From Nitrospirota bacterium (lineage in GTDB: Bacteria > Nitrospirota > Thermodesulfovibrionia > Thermodesulfovibrionales > Dissulfurispiraceae), in the NCBI GenBank assembly GCA_021791055.1, contig JAJYXI010000046.1, forward strand, positions 16,188 to 80,187: a DNA stretch of 64,000 nucleotides, in the 5' to 3' direction. The first letter of the stretch is position 1; every line of letters starts with the position of its first letter. The translations under genes and the position numbers were made by a program. Below, piece by piece: positions 50,994-59,153 of this stretch. The notes beneath the pieces are model-generated. The model saw only the letters and a program-made list of their open reading frames with translations, was not told where the DNA came from and searched no databases.

Positions 50994-51042
50994 AATCCGC
51001 AAGGAATAATGATAAAATATATGCATATATCATTACGGATTA
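50994..51042. repeat. Short palindromic relative of the 24 kb MITE-like element
   Basis: AATCCG at the left and TATCATTACGGATTA at the right enclose a palindromic AT-rich core with ATATATGCATATAT. Shares TAATCCGTAATGAT with the element at 24153-24358. Confidence 0.45.
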
Positions 51043-51053
51043 AGGCATATCCG

Positions 51054-51082
51054 TTGACTTACAGAAAGAAAACCGATTATTT
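51054..51082 (+). promoter_or_regulatory. Promoter giving a leaderless HAD-phosphatase transcript
   Basis: TTGACT (51054-51059), a 17 bp spacer and TTATTT (51077-51082); the ATG follows 6 nt later with no Shine-Dalgarno. Confidence 0.55.
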
Positions 51083-51088
51083 TAAACA

Positions 51089-51772
51089 ATGAAACTTATA
51101 CTCTTCGACATTGACGGAACCCTCATCGATTCAGGAGGAGCAGGGACACGCTCCCTCGACCTCGCATTCAAAGAACTTTTTTCCATTGACAATGCCTTTA
51201 AGGGCATAAGCATGGCAGGAAAGACAGACATCCAGATAATGAAAGAAGGCATTGCCAAACACAATCTGCCGTCAGAAAACGGAATACTGCCCGCAATCGT
51301 CAATGCGTACATCAAAAATCTTATTATTGAGATAAATAACGACAAAAAGCATATCAAACCCGGCATCAAAGAAGCTTTTAAAATGCTTATATCCGGAAAT
51401 GGCAATTATCAACTCGGACTTCTTACGGGAAACATTGAACAGGGTGCGCGGATAAAGCTTGAGCCTTTTGATTTAAACCGTTACTTCCCTTCAGGAGCAT
51501 TCGGCAATGATGATGAGGACAGGAATAAGCTGCTTCCCATTGCAGTGAAAAGGTTTAAAAGTATTTCCGGCAAAGAAATAAATTTCAAGAACTGCATAAT
51601 AGTCGGTGACACGCCGAGGGATGTCTATTGTGCAAAGCCATACGGAGCATCATGCATTGCAGTCGCAACCGGACTTTATTCTACTGATAGTCTTATAGAG
51701 GCCGGTGCAGATGTCGTAATGGAAGACCTGTCGGATACGGATGCCTTTTTAAAGGCAATAAAAGGGGTATGA
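51089..51772 (+). CDS. HAD-superfamily phosphatase (phosphoglycolate phosphatase-like)
   Basis: A 227-residue HAD enzyme: motif I LILFDIDGTLIDSGG (nucleophile D), helical cap, motif II LGLLTGNIEQGA, GAFGNDDEDRNKL, motif IV CIIVGDTPRDVYCAKPYGASCIAVATG. The TGN and FGND phrases are common in phosphoglycolate phosphatase-like members; the substrate is unproven. First gene of an operon with folD (ATGA overlap). Confidence 0.82.
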   Translation: MKLILFDIDGTLIDSGGAGTRSLDLAFKELFSIDNAFKGISMAGKTDIQIMKEGIAKHNLPSENGILPAIVNAYIKNLIIEINNDKKHIKPGIKEAFKMLISGNGNYQLGLLTGNIEQGARIKLEPFDLNRYFPSGAFGNDDEDRNKLLPIAVKRFKSISGKEINFKNCIIVGDTPRDVYCAKPYGASCIAVATGLYSTDSLIEAGADVVMEDLSDTDAFLKAIKGV

Positions 51773-52671
51773 ATATGGCAAATATAATGGAAGGGAAAGG
51801 GCTTGCAGAGGAGATTAGAAACAATGTGAAGCAGAAGGTTGATATGTTGAATGGCATGGGCATAGATGTAGGGCTCGCCTTGATGCTTGTCGGAGACAAC
51901 TTATCATCAAAGCAGTATCTTTCAGCTACGCTTAAGGCATGCGAAAGCACAGGCATAACTCCTTACGAATACAGATTCCCCGATTCTGTAACAATGAACG
52001 AGTTATTAAACGCCGTGCATACGATAAATGATGACGAGCGCATTCACGGGCTTCTTGTATTTTTCCCGCTTCCAAAACGGATTAACAGCAGAAAGGTTGT
52101 AAATTCCATATTGCCTGAAAAGGATGTTGACGGTCTCGGCTCTATACCCATAGGCAAGTTTGCTGCTGAGGAATCCACGCTCCAGCTTTACTCAAAACAA
52201 TACGACCCGGCAATAACACAACACATGGGCTTCCTTCCATGCACGCCTTTTGGAGTGATAAGACTGCTCGAATACTACAATGTGGAAATAAAGGGGAAGC
52301 ACGCAGTAGTAATAGGCAAAAGCCTTGCGGTGGGTAAACCCCTTTCCCTAATGCTCCTTACAAAGGAGGCAACAGTTACCATATGCCATAGAGAGACAAG
52401 GAATCTCGTAGATATTACACGACAGGCTGATATTTTATGCGTTGCTGCCGGAAGACCCAATCTTGTTAATGGGGATATGGTAAAAAAAGGGGTTATTGTT
52501 GTCGATATAGGAATAAATGTCCTCGAAAACGGCCGTGTGGTTGGAGATATAGACTTTGAGAGCGTTTCAAAAAAAGCATCCCTGATTACGCCTGTGCCCG
52601 GAGGTGTAGGGCCGGTGACAATAGCAATGCTTCTTGAAAATACCGTCAAATCAGCAAAAGCGCGGATTTAA
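51769..52671 (+). CDS. folD: Methylenetetrahydrofolate dehydrogenase/cyclohydrolase
   Basis: A 300-residue bifunctional enzyme: LALMLVGDNLSSKQYLSATLKACESTGI with catalytic Tyr and Lys region, HGLLVFFPLPKRINSRKVVNSILPEKDVDGLGSIPIG, FLPCTPFGVIRLLEYYNVEIKGKHAVVIGKSLAVGKPLSLMLL, ATVTICHRET and TPVPGGVGPVTIAMLLENTV. It interconverts methylene-, methenyl- and formyl-THF. The usual GRSxxVGxP appears as GKSLAVGKP. Start at the ATG overlapping the upstream stop. Confidence 0.93.
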   Translation: MNMANIMEGKGLAEEIRNNVKQKVDMLNGMGIDVGLALMLVGDNLSSKQYLSATLKACESTGITPYEYRFPDSVTMNELLNAVHTINDDERIHGLLVFFPLPKRINSRKVVNSILPEKDVDGLGSIPIGKFAAEESTLQLYSKQYDPAITQHMGFLPCTPFGVIRLLEYYNVEIKGKHAVVIGKSLAVGKPLSLMLLTKEATVTICHRETRNLVDITRQADILCVAAGRPNLVNGDMVKKGVIVVDIGINVLENGRVVGDIDFESVSKKASLITPVPGGVGPVTIAMLLENTVKSAKARI

Positions 52672-52703
52672 AAGAAAAAAGGATTACTCCATGTGCTTGG
52701 CTG

Positions 52704-52853
52704 CTACTCTTTTTCTTCGGTTATCTTCGGTTCATCTTTCTCGTCTGTTGCCGAGTCCTTTTTTATACGCCGATGCCTCTTCTCTTCCTGTTTTTTCTGT
52801 CTCAATAATTCCTTTTTTCTCTTCTCGCTCTTATATGCTCCAGCTCTTGCCAA
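52704..52853 (-). CDS. Small basic protein after HEAT-trxB operon
   Basis: A 49-codon frame reading MARAGAYKSEKRKKELLRQKKQEEKRHRRIKKDSATDEKDEPKITEEKE from a TTG at 52853, with AGGAGG at the right distance. Extremely lysine/arginine-rich at the N-terminal half and acidic at the end. Similar short RS/K-rich proteins occur in other bacteria, but no function is known to me. It overlaps the 3' end of the HEAT gene by 23 bp, a sign of translational coupling. Confidence 0.65.
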   Translation of the reverse strand: MARAGAYKSEKRKKELLRQKKQEEKRHRRIKKDSATDEKDEPKITEEKE

Positions 52854-53268
52854 TGGTCCTCCTCTCGGTCAAATTCGTCTTTATGAACAACTGTATATTC
52901 TTAATCGCCTCTCTCACAATCTCTCTGACATCTTTATCCACATCGTTCTCAGCGTTCAAGAGAAAAGGCAGTGCGTCTTTATGTTTTATAATATCGAGGA
53001 GATTTGCCCCATCGCCCCGAACAGTCGGATTTTCGTCTTTTAGAAGGGCTGCAATATCCGGTATAAGCCTTATAAGCGGCTCAGGCTTATGCCTTATCAA
53101 TTCTTCAACAAGTGCCGTAGCCCCAAGCCTTACGCGCACCCTCTCGTCCCTTATCATATCGATCATCAATGGGAAAAGGCTCTCGTCGTGTTTGAACATG
53201 TCGATGATATTCTCAAGGAACCCCTTCTCCATATAATCCAAAACCATCGTCTTCAATTCATTATCCAT
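52831..53268 (-). CDS. Small HEAT-repeat protein
   Basis: A 145-residue cytosolic protein with three HEAT-like helical pairs (VRLGATALVEELIRHKPEPLIRLIPDIAALLKDENPTVRGDGANLLDIIKHKDALPFLL). No signal peptide. It overlaps the trxB 3' end by 8 bp. Such small scaffolds are often found beside thioredoxin reductase-like genes; role unknown. Confidence 0.75.
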   Translation of the reverse strand: MDNELKTMVLDYMEKGFLENIIDMFKHDESLFPLMIDMIRDERVRVRLGATALVEELIRHKPEPLIRLIPDIAALLKDENPTVRGDGANLLDIIKHKDALPFLLNAENDVDKDVREIVREAIKNIQLFIKTNLTERRTIGKSWSI

Positions 53269-54205
53269 GCCAATCGTATTTTCTCCTCTTCCTGTGGAAA
53301 ATATACTTCTCAGCCGAAAGCGCAGCCACGCACCCGTGAGCCGCGGCTACCACAACCTGCCTTACCTCAGTACATGTTACATCACCTGCACTGAACACAC
53401 CCGGAATATTCGTCTCCATCATTTTGTTTGTAGATACACATTCATCCTCAGAAACCTCCACTGCTCCCTGAAGAAAATCAATGACAGGCTTGCTTCCGTG
53501 GAGGTACACGAACACGCCTGAGAGTTCGAGAATGCTTTCACTGCCCTGTGTATCTTTGAGCCATATCCTTTCCACAAGCTCGCTGCCTTCGATGGAGGTT
53601 ACCGTATTGCCAAGAACGGCCTTCAAATTCGGAATCTTTAATGCAGGATGGTCATCATCAACCTTCAGTTTCCTGGAAGGAGATATGAGATAGACGGTAT
53701 CAGCAAACTTCGTTAAATATCCTGCCTCTTTTGCCGCCTCTTCAGAATCACCGATAACACACACATCCTTTCCTTTGAAGAAGGCTGCATCGCACACTGC
53801 ACAGTAGCTCACACCTCTACCTAAAAGTTCTGCCTCGCCTTTAATTGTGGGCTTCCTTCCCATAGAGCCTGTTGCAATGATTATGGTCTTTCCTTCATAG
53901 GTTTTGTCCATTGTAAAAACCTGTTTTACCTCTCCTTCAAGGGACACGCCGATAACCTGCGCCTCCGCGTACTCTGCTCCGAAATCAATAGCCTGCTTGC
54001 GAAATATATCGAGCAGCTCTTTGCCTGTTACAGGTCTCTCAAGCCCGGGATAATTCTCAATCAAACTCGCAAAGGCAAGGGCGCCAGCAGTGGCTGATTT
54101 ATCGATGACAACTGTTTTCAATTTTGCCCGTGATGCATACTGCGCTGCGCTTAAACCACCAGGGCCGCCTCCAATAATAACTACATCGTATACCGAATCA
54201 GACAT
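53261..54205 (-). CDS. trxB: Thioredoxin reductase-like flavoprotein
   Basis: A 314-residue enzyme: FAD site VVIIGGGPGGLSAAQYASRAKLKTVVIDK, GRGVSYCAVCDAAFFKGKDVCVIGDSEEAAKEA (redox CxxC as CAVC followed by D), NAD(P)-binding region and GVFSAGDVTCTEVRQVVVAAAHGCVAAL. It reduces thioredoxin with NAD(P)H. The C-terminal tail HRKRRKYDWHG is basic. First gene of a three-gene operon with HEAT and the small basic protein. Confidence 0.9.
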   Translation of the reverse strand: MSDSVYDVVIIGGGPGGLSAAQYASRAKLKTVVIDKSATAGALAFASLIENYPGLERPVTGKELLDIFRKQAIDFGAEYAEAQVIGVSLEGEVKQVFTMDKTYEGKTIIIATGSMGRKPTIKGEAELLGRGVSYCAVCDAAFFKGKDVCVIGDSEEAAKEAGYLTKFADTVYLISPSRKLKVDDDHPALKIPNLKAVLGNTVTSIEGSELVERIWLKDTQGSESILELSGVFVYLHGSKPVIDFLQGAVEVSEDECVSTNKMMETNIPGVFSAGDVTCTEVRQVVVAAAHGCVAALSAEKYIFHRKRRKYDWHG

Positions 54206-54267
54206 AAGCCCTCCTATTCTATCCTCTTTGCCAGCCCGTCAAACATAGGTATATTATACCTTATCGC

Positions 54268-55412
54268 TCAATACAGCTCATACTCAAGGAGCCTGCATTC
54301 TATACTGCCGTTGAAAAACTGAATCCTTCGTTTCGCCCTCAGCCCCACCTTCTTTGCGAGGTCAAGGTTTCCAGTGAAGATGTATCCTGTATATCCCCTG
54401 CACTTCTGCTTGAAGAAATCGCCAATCCCCTTGTACACACTCTCAAGCTCTTTGAGCTTACCCATCCTTTCTCCATATTCTGGGTTTAGGATTACTATCC
54501 CTCCACCCTCTGGAATTGGGGTGCCGGAATAATCACATACACCGAATTCGATCAGATGCTCCACACCGGCAGTAGCGGCATTCTTTCTTGCTGCCTCGAC
54601 AGCCTCTCTCCTTATATCGGTGGCGATAATCCTGCAATTCAGGGTCTTTTTTGCCTCTTTTTTTGCCTGTGCGCGCAGATCATCCCAGAGCGATTTATTA
54701 AATCCCTTTAGATGCATGAACCCGAAGTTATCCCTTAATATCCCTGAAGCCCTGTTCAGGCCTATCAGTGCAGCCTCTATGGCAAAAGGGTGCCGCTGCC
54801 GCACATGGGATTGACGAAATGGCCGCTGCTGCTATATCCAGATGTCCGGCCGGTTGCCATAATAACTGCAGCCGCAAGGGTCTCCTGCATGGGCGCCTTC
54901 ATGGGCATCTTCCTGTACCCGCGCCGGGAGAGGGGTTCACCCGAGGTATCAAGATACAGAGAGCATTCCTCGCCCTTCCAGTAAAGATTTACCACGACTC
55001 TGTCTCGATCAGGCCCTGAATCAGGACGTAGCCCGCGCTTTTCCTTGATCCTGTCCACAATGGCATCCTTGCACTTTACATTCGCATAGCGTGAGTCCCT
55101 GATGGTCGGATTATCCACACTGGATGTTACACAGACATATTCATCCTCGGCAATATATTCTTCCCACGGTATTTCCGACATTGAGCGATAGAGGTCATCG
55201 GCATCTTCCGCGGTGAATTCCTTGAGGAGAAAGAGGACGCGATGTCCTGTGCGGAGCAGTAGATTAAACCGGAGGGTATCGTCAAGAGTCCCCTCGGTCA
55301 TTACGCCTGCAATGGTTTCAGACAGCACCGGGAATCCCAGCATAAGGAGCTCTTCCCTCAAAAAAGGCGGTATCCCCTTTGCACAGGTAATCAGGATCCT
55401 GCTTTTTTCCAT
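54268..55412 (-). pseudogene. RlmL-like 23S rRNA methyltransferase, frameshifted
   Basis: From the ATG at 55412 the frame has a THUMP domain (MEKSRILITCAKGIPPFLREELLMLGFPVLSE ... CSLYLDTSGEPLSRRGYR) and the start of the UPF0020 methyltransferase (SSGHFVNPMCGSGTLLP-stop). The rest continues in another frame as FAIEAALIGLNRASGILRDNFGFMHLKGFN ... GVCDYSGTPIPEGGGIVILNPEYGERMG, carrying the NPPYG-like NPEYGER. In relatives the two are continuous (GSGTLLIEAA). A one-base loss in the T4 run near 54790 explains it. Sequencing error and recent pseudogenisation cannot be separated here. Confidence 0.8.
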
Positions 55413-55416
55413 ACCT

Positions 55417-55620
55417 TTATTTTCTTTTTCTATCTGATGCATCTTTCCGGTCTGTGCGTGTGATAATGAAATTCTCGGGCTGCAGGTCAGGGTTATTCTC
55501 AAGCTCCTCAACAAAAATAGCGATCGCCTTTCGCATGAAGGCTGAGAATTTCACTTTCCCCGGTAATGCAAGTATCCTCTGACGTGTATCTTCGTCAATT
55601 GTCGCTGTGTACTTTGCCAT
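55417..55620 (-). CDS. Small hypothetical protein, ribbon-helix-helix-like
   Basis: MAKYTATIDEDTRQRILALPGKVKFSAFMRKAIAIFVEELENNPDLQPENFIITRTDRKDASDRKRK: 67 residues with a strand-helix-helix pattern reminiscent of small DNA-binding antitoxin-like proteins. AAGGAG precedes its ATG. It ends 4 bases before the methyltransferase start. Assignment is weak. Confidence 0.5.
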   Translation of the reverse strand: MAKYTATIDEDTRQRILALPGKVKFSAFMRKAIAIFVEELENNPDLQPENFIITRTDRKDASDRKRK

Positions 55621-55700
55621 AACTGCTCCTTCTCCTCATCGTCCGACATCGGCTCTACGAATTTTTCATTAAGGGAATCTACTATCTCCTGCGCAGACAT
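55551..55700 (-). CDS. Short acidic ORF overlapping the previous one
   Basis: MSAQEIVDSLNEKFVEPMSDDEEKEQLWQ... 49 codons, overlapping the next gene in another frame. Only the first ~28 residues look protein-like. It may be a truncated gene whose end supplies the Shine-Dalgarno for the following ORF. Confidence 0.3.
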   Translation of the reverse strand: MSAQEIVDSLNEKFVEPMSDDEEKEQLWQSTQRQLTKIHVRGYLHYRGK

Positions 55701-55719
55701 GCTGACGGTTTGTTTCTAT

Positions 55720-56811
55720 TCAGAAAGACCGTAAAATCTTATAATAAGTATCCCTCTGTGCTGCTTTAAATCCAGCACTCTTTATTGCCTGTATTATATC
55801 CTCTCTTGATACCCTGAAACTCACGCCTGCTGCTTTCACAACATTTTCCTCAATCATCGTAGAGCCGAAATCATTAGCTCCAAATCTCAAGGCAACCTGT
55901 GCAAGCTTCAATCCCTGTGTAACCCATGATGCCTGAATATTTTTGACATTGTCGAGATAAATCCTTGACAGGGCAAGGACTCTCAGGTAATCCACAGCAG
56001 TAGCAGGATAGAGTTTAGAGTTAATACCCCCCCTGCGCCCCCCCTTAGCAAGGGGGGGATGGGGGGGTGAGTTCTGAGCTAATTCCGTATTCTTGGGCTG
56101 AAAAGACCACGGAATAAATGCGGTAAAGCCGCCTGCCCTGTCCTGAAGGCTTCTAATTGCATCAAGATGCTCTATAATGTCTTCCGGCTCCTCAACACTT
56201 CCGAACATCATGGTTGCTGTTGTCCGCATCCCTATTTTATGGGCTTCTTCCATAACATTCAGCCATTGAGAAGACTTTATCTTCTTAGGACTTAAGACTT
56301 CTCTCACTCTGTCTGAAAGTATCTCTGCCCCGCCTCCCGGTATCGAATCCAATCCTGCCTGTCTCAATATTATCAGGGTCTCCCTTATTGTAAGGACATG
56401 CCTTTCAGCAAGATAATTAACCTCAGGCGGCGAAAAACCGTGGATGTTTATGGAATATCTGTCCTTAATGGATTTAAGAAGGTCGGTATAGTAATCCAAA
56501 CCAAGCTCGGGATGGATCCCTCCCTGAAGGAGTATCTGCGTGCCTCCGAGGGCGATGGTCTCATCTATCTTTTTGAATATCTCATCATTGCTGAGGAGAT
56601 AGGCATCAGGACTTTCCACATCGCGATAAAATGCGCAGAACTTGCACTTATTGATGCAGACATTGGTGTAATTGATATTGCGGTCAACAATGAATGTGAC
56701 AATACCTTCCGAGTGGAGATTTTTCCTGATGGTGTCAGCCAATTCTCCAATCTCAAGAAGGTCAGCGTTTTTTAAAAGGTTTAATGCTGTCTGTTTATCT
56801 ATCCTTTCCAT
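55720..56811 (-). CDS. mqnC: Cyclic dehypoxanthinyl futalosine synthase with repeat insertion
   Basis: A 363-residue radical SAM enzyme: NYTNVCINKCKFCAFYRD (the CxxxCxxC cluster), LLQGGIHPELGLDYYTDLL, HGFSPPEVNYLAERH, DSIPGGGAEILSDRVRE, TTATMMFGSVEEPEDIIEHLDAIRSLQDRAGGFTAFIPWSFQPKNTEL and GANDFGSTMIEENVVKAAG. It cyclises dehypoxanthine futalosine in menaquinone synthesis. QNSPPHPPLAKGGRRGGINSK (residues ~247-267) is an in-frame insertion of a palindromic repeat with heptamers on both sides. Overlaps mqnE by 13 bp. Confidence 0.94.
   Translation of the reverse strand: MERIDKQTALNLLKNADLLEIGELADTIRKNLHSEGIVTFIVDRNINYTNVCINKCKFCAFYRDVESPDAYLLSNDEIFKKIDETIALGGTQILLQGGIHPELGLDYYTDLLKSIKDRYSINIHGFSPPEVNYLAERHVLTIRETLIILRQAGLDSIPGGGAEILSDRVREVLSPKKIKSSQWLNVMEEAHKIGMRTTATMMFGSVEEPEDIIEHLDAIRSLQDRAGGFTAFIPWSFQPKNTELAQNSPPHPPLAKGGRRGGINSKLYPATAVDYLRVLALSRIYLDNVKNIQASWVTQGLKLAQVALRFGANDFGSTMIEENVVKAAGVSFRVSREDIIQAIKSAGFKAAQRDTYYKILRSF
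56011..56082. repeat. GC-rich palindromic repeat, copy 4, with flanking heptamers (inside mqnC)
   Basis: GAGTTTA, GAGTTAA (56011-56024), palindrome with TTAGCAA loop (56026-56068), GAGTTCT, GAGCTAA (56069-56082). In frame. Confidence 0.9.
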
Positions 56812-57872
56812 AGCTCATTATAAAACGCATCCCTCTCCACCGGCGTCTTTCCGGCCTTCTTTATGAGGTATGCCAACTCTTCCTTTGTCATCCCCTCTTC
56901 AGTCATTGCTCCTGCCGAATGGGTTATCTTCTCCTCGATAATCGTGCCGTCAATATCATCCGCGCCAAATAGCAGGGCGACCTGAGAGATTTTTTCTCCA
57001 AGCATTATCCAGTAAGCCTTTATATGTTCAAAATTATCGAGGACGAGTCTGCTTATGGCAATGGTTTTTAGATCATCAACTCCTGATGAGTAGAAGCCGC
57101 CGATTTCTGTATTTTTGGGATGATACGAAAGGGGAATAAACGCCTGAAAACCGCCTGTCCTGTCCTGCAAGTCCCTGAGTTTGAAAAGATGGTCAACTCT
57201 GTCTTCGATGCTTTCGAGATGGCCGTAAAGCATTGTTGCATTTGTTTTTATTCCGGCATTGTGTGCAATCTCCATTACCTCAAGCCATCTGTCTCCTGAT
57301 ATTTTCTCAGGGCAGAGCTTGCTCCTTATGCCCTCTGCGAATATCTCTGCGCCGCCTCCGGGCATAAGATCAAGACCGCTTTTTTTAAGTGTCTTCAATG
57401 TGTCTTCAAGATTAAGGCCGCTTATCTTTGACATATAATCAATCTCCACTGCAGTGAATGCCTTGATGGCAATGGATGGAAATTCCTTCTTTATGGCTGA
57501 AAGCATATTGAGATAATATTCAAAAGGCCAGTCTGGATGAAGGCCTCCGACGATGTGAACCTCTGAAAAACCGTGACCCGTGACCCGTGACCCGTGACCG
57601 TCTTTTAGTTTTTTAATAATTTCCTCAATCGTCAATTCATATGCGCCTTCTTCTCCCTTTGAGCGGCTGAAGGCGCAGAATTTACACCTGTTTACGCAGA
57701 TATTTGTAGGATTTATATGCCTGTTGACTATAAAATATGCATTCCTGCCGTTTTTCTTTTCTGCTACATAGGATGCAAGCCTACCGATTGTGAAAAGGTC
57801 ATCGCTCTGAAATAATTTAATAGCATCTTCTCTGGTCAATCTTTCGCCTGAAAATACCTTGTCTTCGAGCAT
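56799..57872 (-). CDS. mqnE: Aminodeoxyfutalosine synthase
   Basis: A 357-residue radical SAM enzyme: NPTNICVNRCKFCAFSRSKGEEGAYEL, SEVHIVGGLHPDWPFEYYLNML, FTAVEIDYMSKISGL, DLMPGGGAEIFAEGIRSKLCPEKISGDRWLEVMEIAHNAGIKTNATMLYGHLESIEDRVDHLFKLRDLQDRTGGFQAFIPLSYHPKNTEI. It adds the carboxyvinyl-oxybenzoate to SAM's adenosyl part, the first committed radical step of the futalosine route. DGHGSRVTGHGF (residues ~90-101) is a heptamer-array insertion. Confidence 0.94.
   Translation of the reverse strand: MLEDKVFSGERLTREDAIKLFQSDDLFTIGRLASYVAEKKNGRNAYFIVNRHINPTNICVNRCKFCAFSRSKGEEGAYELTIEEIIKKLKDGHGSRVTGHGFSEVHIVGGLHPDWPFEYYLNMLSAIKKEFPSIAIKAFTAVEIDYMSKISGLNLEDTLKTLKKSGLDLMPGGGAEIFAEGIRSKLCPEKISGDRWLEVMEIAHNAGIKTNATMLYGHLESIEDRVDHLFKLRDLQDRTGGFQAFIPLSYHPKNTEIGGFYSSGVDDLKTIAISRLVLDNFEHIKAYWIMLGEKISQVALLFGADDIDGTIIEEKITHSAGAMTEEGMTKEELAYLIKKAGKTPVERDAFYNELWKG
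57571..57600. repeat. Heptamer array inside mqnE
   Basis: Four perfect CCGTGAC units plus CG. In frame; encodes DGHGSRVTGHG. Confidence 0.9.
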
Positions 57873-57977
57873 CTTTAATTATAAAACAAACCGTATCTCC
57901 ATTTCTTCCAAAAGATTTGTGTATAATCGGCTGGAACGCCCTGATGCAAGTTTTTGCTATTGTTTTAAGTTTGCTGC

Positions 57978-58223
57978 TTAGCAAAATAGCGCTTTATTTG
58001 CTATGACATATATGCTGTAGACTACTGAAGGGATTGCCTTATTCCAGAGGGTAACATCAGCAGGGCCGGTATAAACCCGCTGAGGAGTATGGCACCAGAT
58101 GCAGATCTCTTCTTTGCGGTCATAAGAAAGATCGTGTTTTGATTTTTCGATGCCTGCAAGTGCCGCATCTGCAAATAAAGCTATTGCCAATATTGATACC
58201 GTGAATTTTTTCTTCATTTTCAT
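57978..58223 (-). pseudogene. Truncated multihaem cytochrome c, N-terminal fragment
   Basis: An 81-codon frame with signal peptide (FTVSILAIALFADAALA), the phrase GIEKSKHDLSYDRKEEICIWCHTPQ with one CxxCH, and TLWNKAIPSVVYSIYV, as found at the start of larger multihaem cytochromes that continue with further CxxCH motifs. Here the frame ends without them. Probably a remnant, though a one-haem protein cannot be excluded. Confidence 0.6.
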
Positions 58224-58252
58224 TTTCTCAGTCTGACATTGTAAAATGGATT

Positions 58253-59054
58253 ATGACACATTCTGCTCAAATTGAATATGAGATGAAGTCGGTGAAAAAT
58301 TCCATTCGCCCATTTATGAAAAACACCTATGAAAAAGGAACAGCATATACCCTGGCAATGGCTGTTGTATGCCTTATGGTATACATAAATCCTTCCCTTG
58401 CCAGGTCTGCTGAGTACTCGTCATCTTCACTGTGTCGTGGCTGCCATACTGATATCTATAAACAACACTCGGAGTCTATGCATGAGAAATCCTTTACAAA
58501 CCCGGTCTTTCAATCACAATACTTCAACGAACTTTTGCCGCAAATAGAAAGAGAACCGGATCTGCGCATTGAGGCCGAAGCATGCACAGCATGTCATTCA
58601 CCTATTGCTTACCTTAAACTCCGGAAGCATATAACATCAAAAGAGCAGGTTAATCCTCGCATGTCTGGCGTTACATGCGATATCTGTCATACCATAACAG
58701 GATATACCGGTAAAAGGCATGGAAACGGCAACTTTATATCAAAACCGAGCGATATAAAATTAGGACCTTTCAAGACCAATCCGTGCAATTTTTGTGGATA
58801 ATGCAGACAAACAGACCCTCTCTTCTTACAATGCCACAAAAATTATATTTGATAACAGATTAAACGCTGCCGAAATCAGAAAAGAGACCTTCCGCTTTAA
58901 AATCCCGGAAGGCTTTGAAGGGACATTATCCCTCACTGCTGCCATGAAATATCTGCCATACCCCGGTTCCTTTGCAAAAAGATTAGGTTTGCCAAAACCA
59001 GAGGCCGTCGAGGTTGCTGTTTCAAAAAAAGATATCCGGATACAAAAACCTTGA
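58253..59054 (+). pseudogene. Multihaem cytochrome c, internally deleted
   Basis: The first frame (58253-58801) has a signal-like segment (GTAYTLAMAVVCLMVYINPSLARSA), three CxxCH sites (CRGCH, CTACH, CDICH) and ends CNFCG-stop. A second frame then gives VDNADKQTLSSYNATKIIFDNRLNAAEIRKETFRFKIPEGFEGTLSLTAAMKYLPYPGSFAKRLGLP, the C-terminal part seen in large cytochrome c families (residues before NRL are typical of a beta domain). The centre, with more haem motifs, is missing and the frame changes at ~58797. Confidence 0.7.
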
Positions 59055-59153
59055 ATTTTATCCAAATTTAGCCTTGAATATTTTCTTCACTCAAGAAAAT
59101 CCTACTTTTTGAGGGATACTTCAGATAAGTCATTAAAATGTTAAAATATTTAG

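Noticed and set aside
54780..54800. Programmed -1 frameshift in the RlmL-like gene
   Set aside because: The site lacks a canonical X-XXY-YYZ slippery heptamer in phase and no pseudoknot is evident; an indel in a T-run is simpler.
58790..58805. Recoded stop (selenocysteine or read-through) in the cytochrome CNFCG-stop
   Set aside because: The stop is TAA, not TGA, and the downstream homologous part is in another frame, so deletion explains it better.
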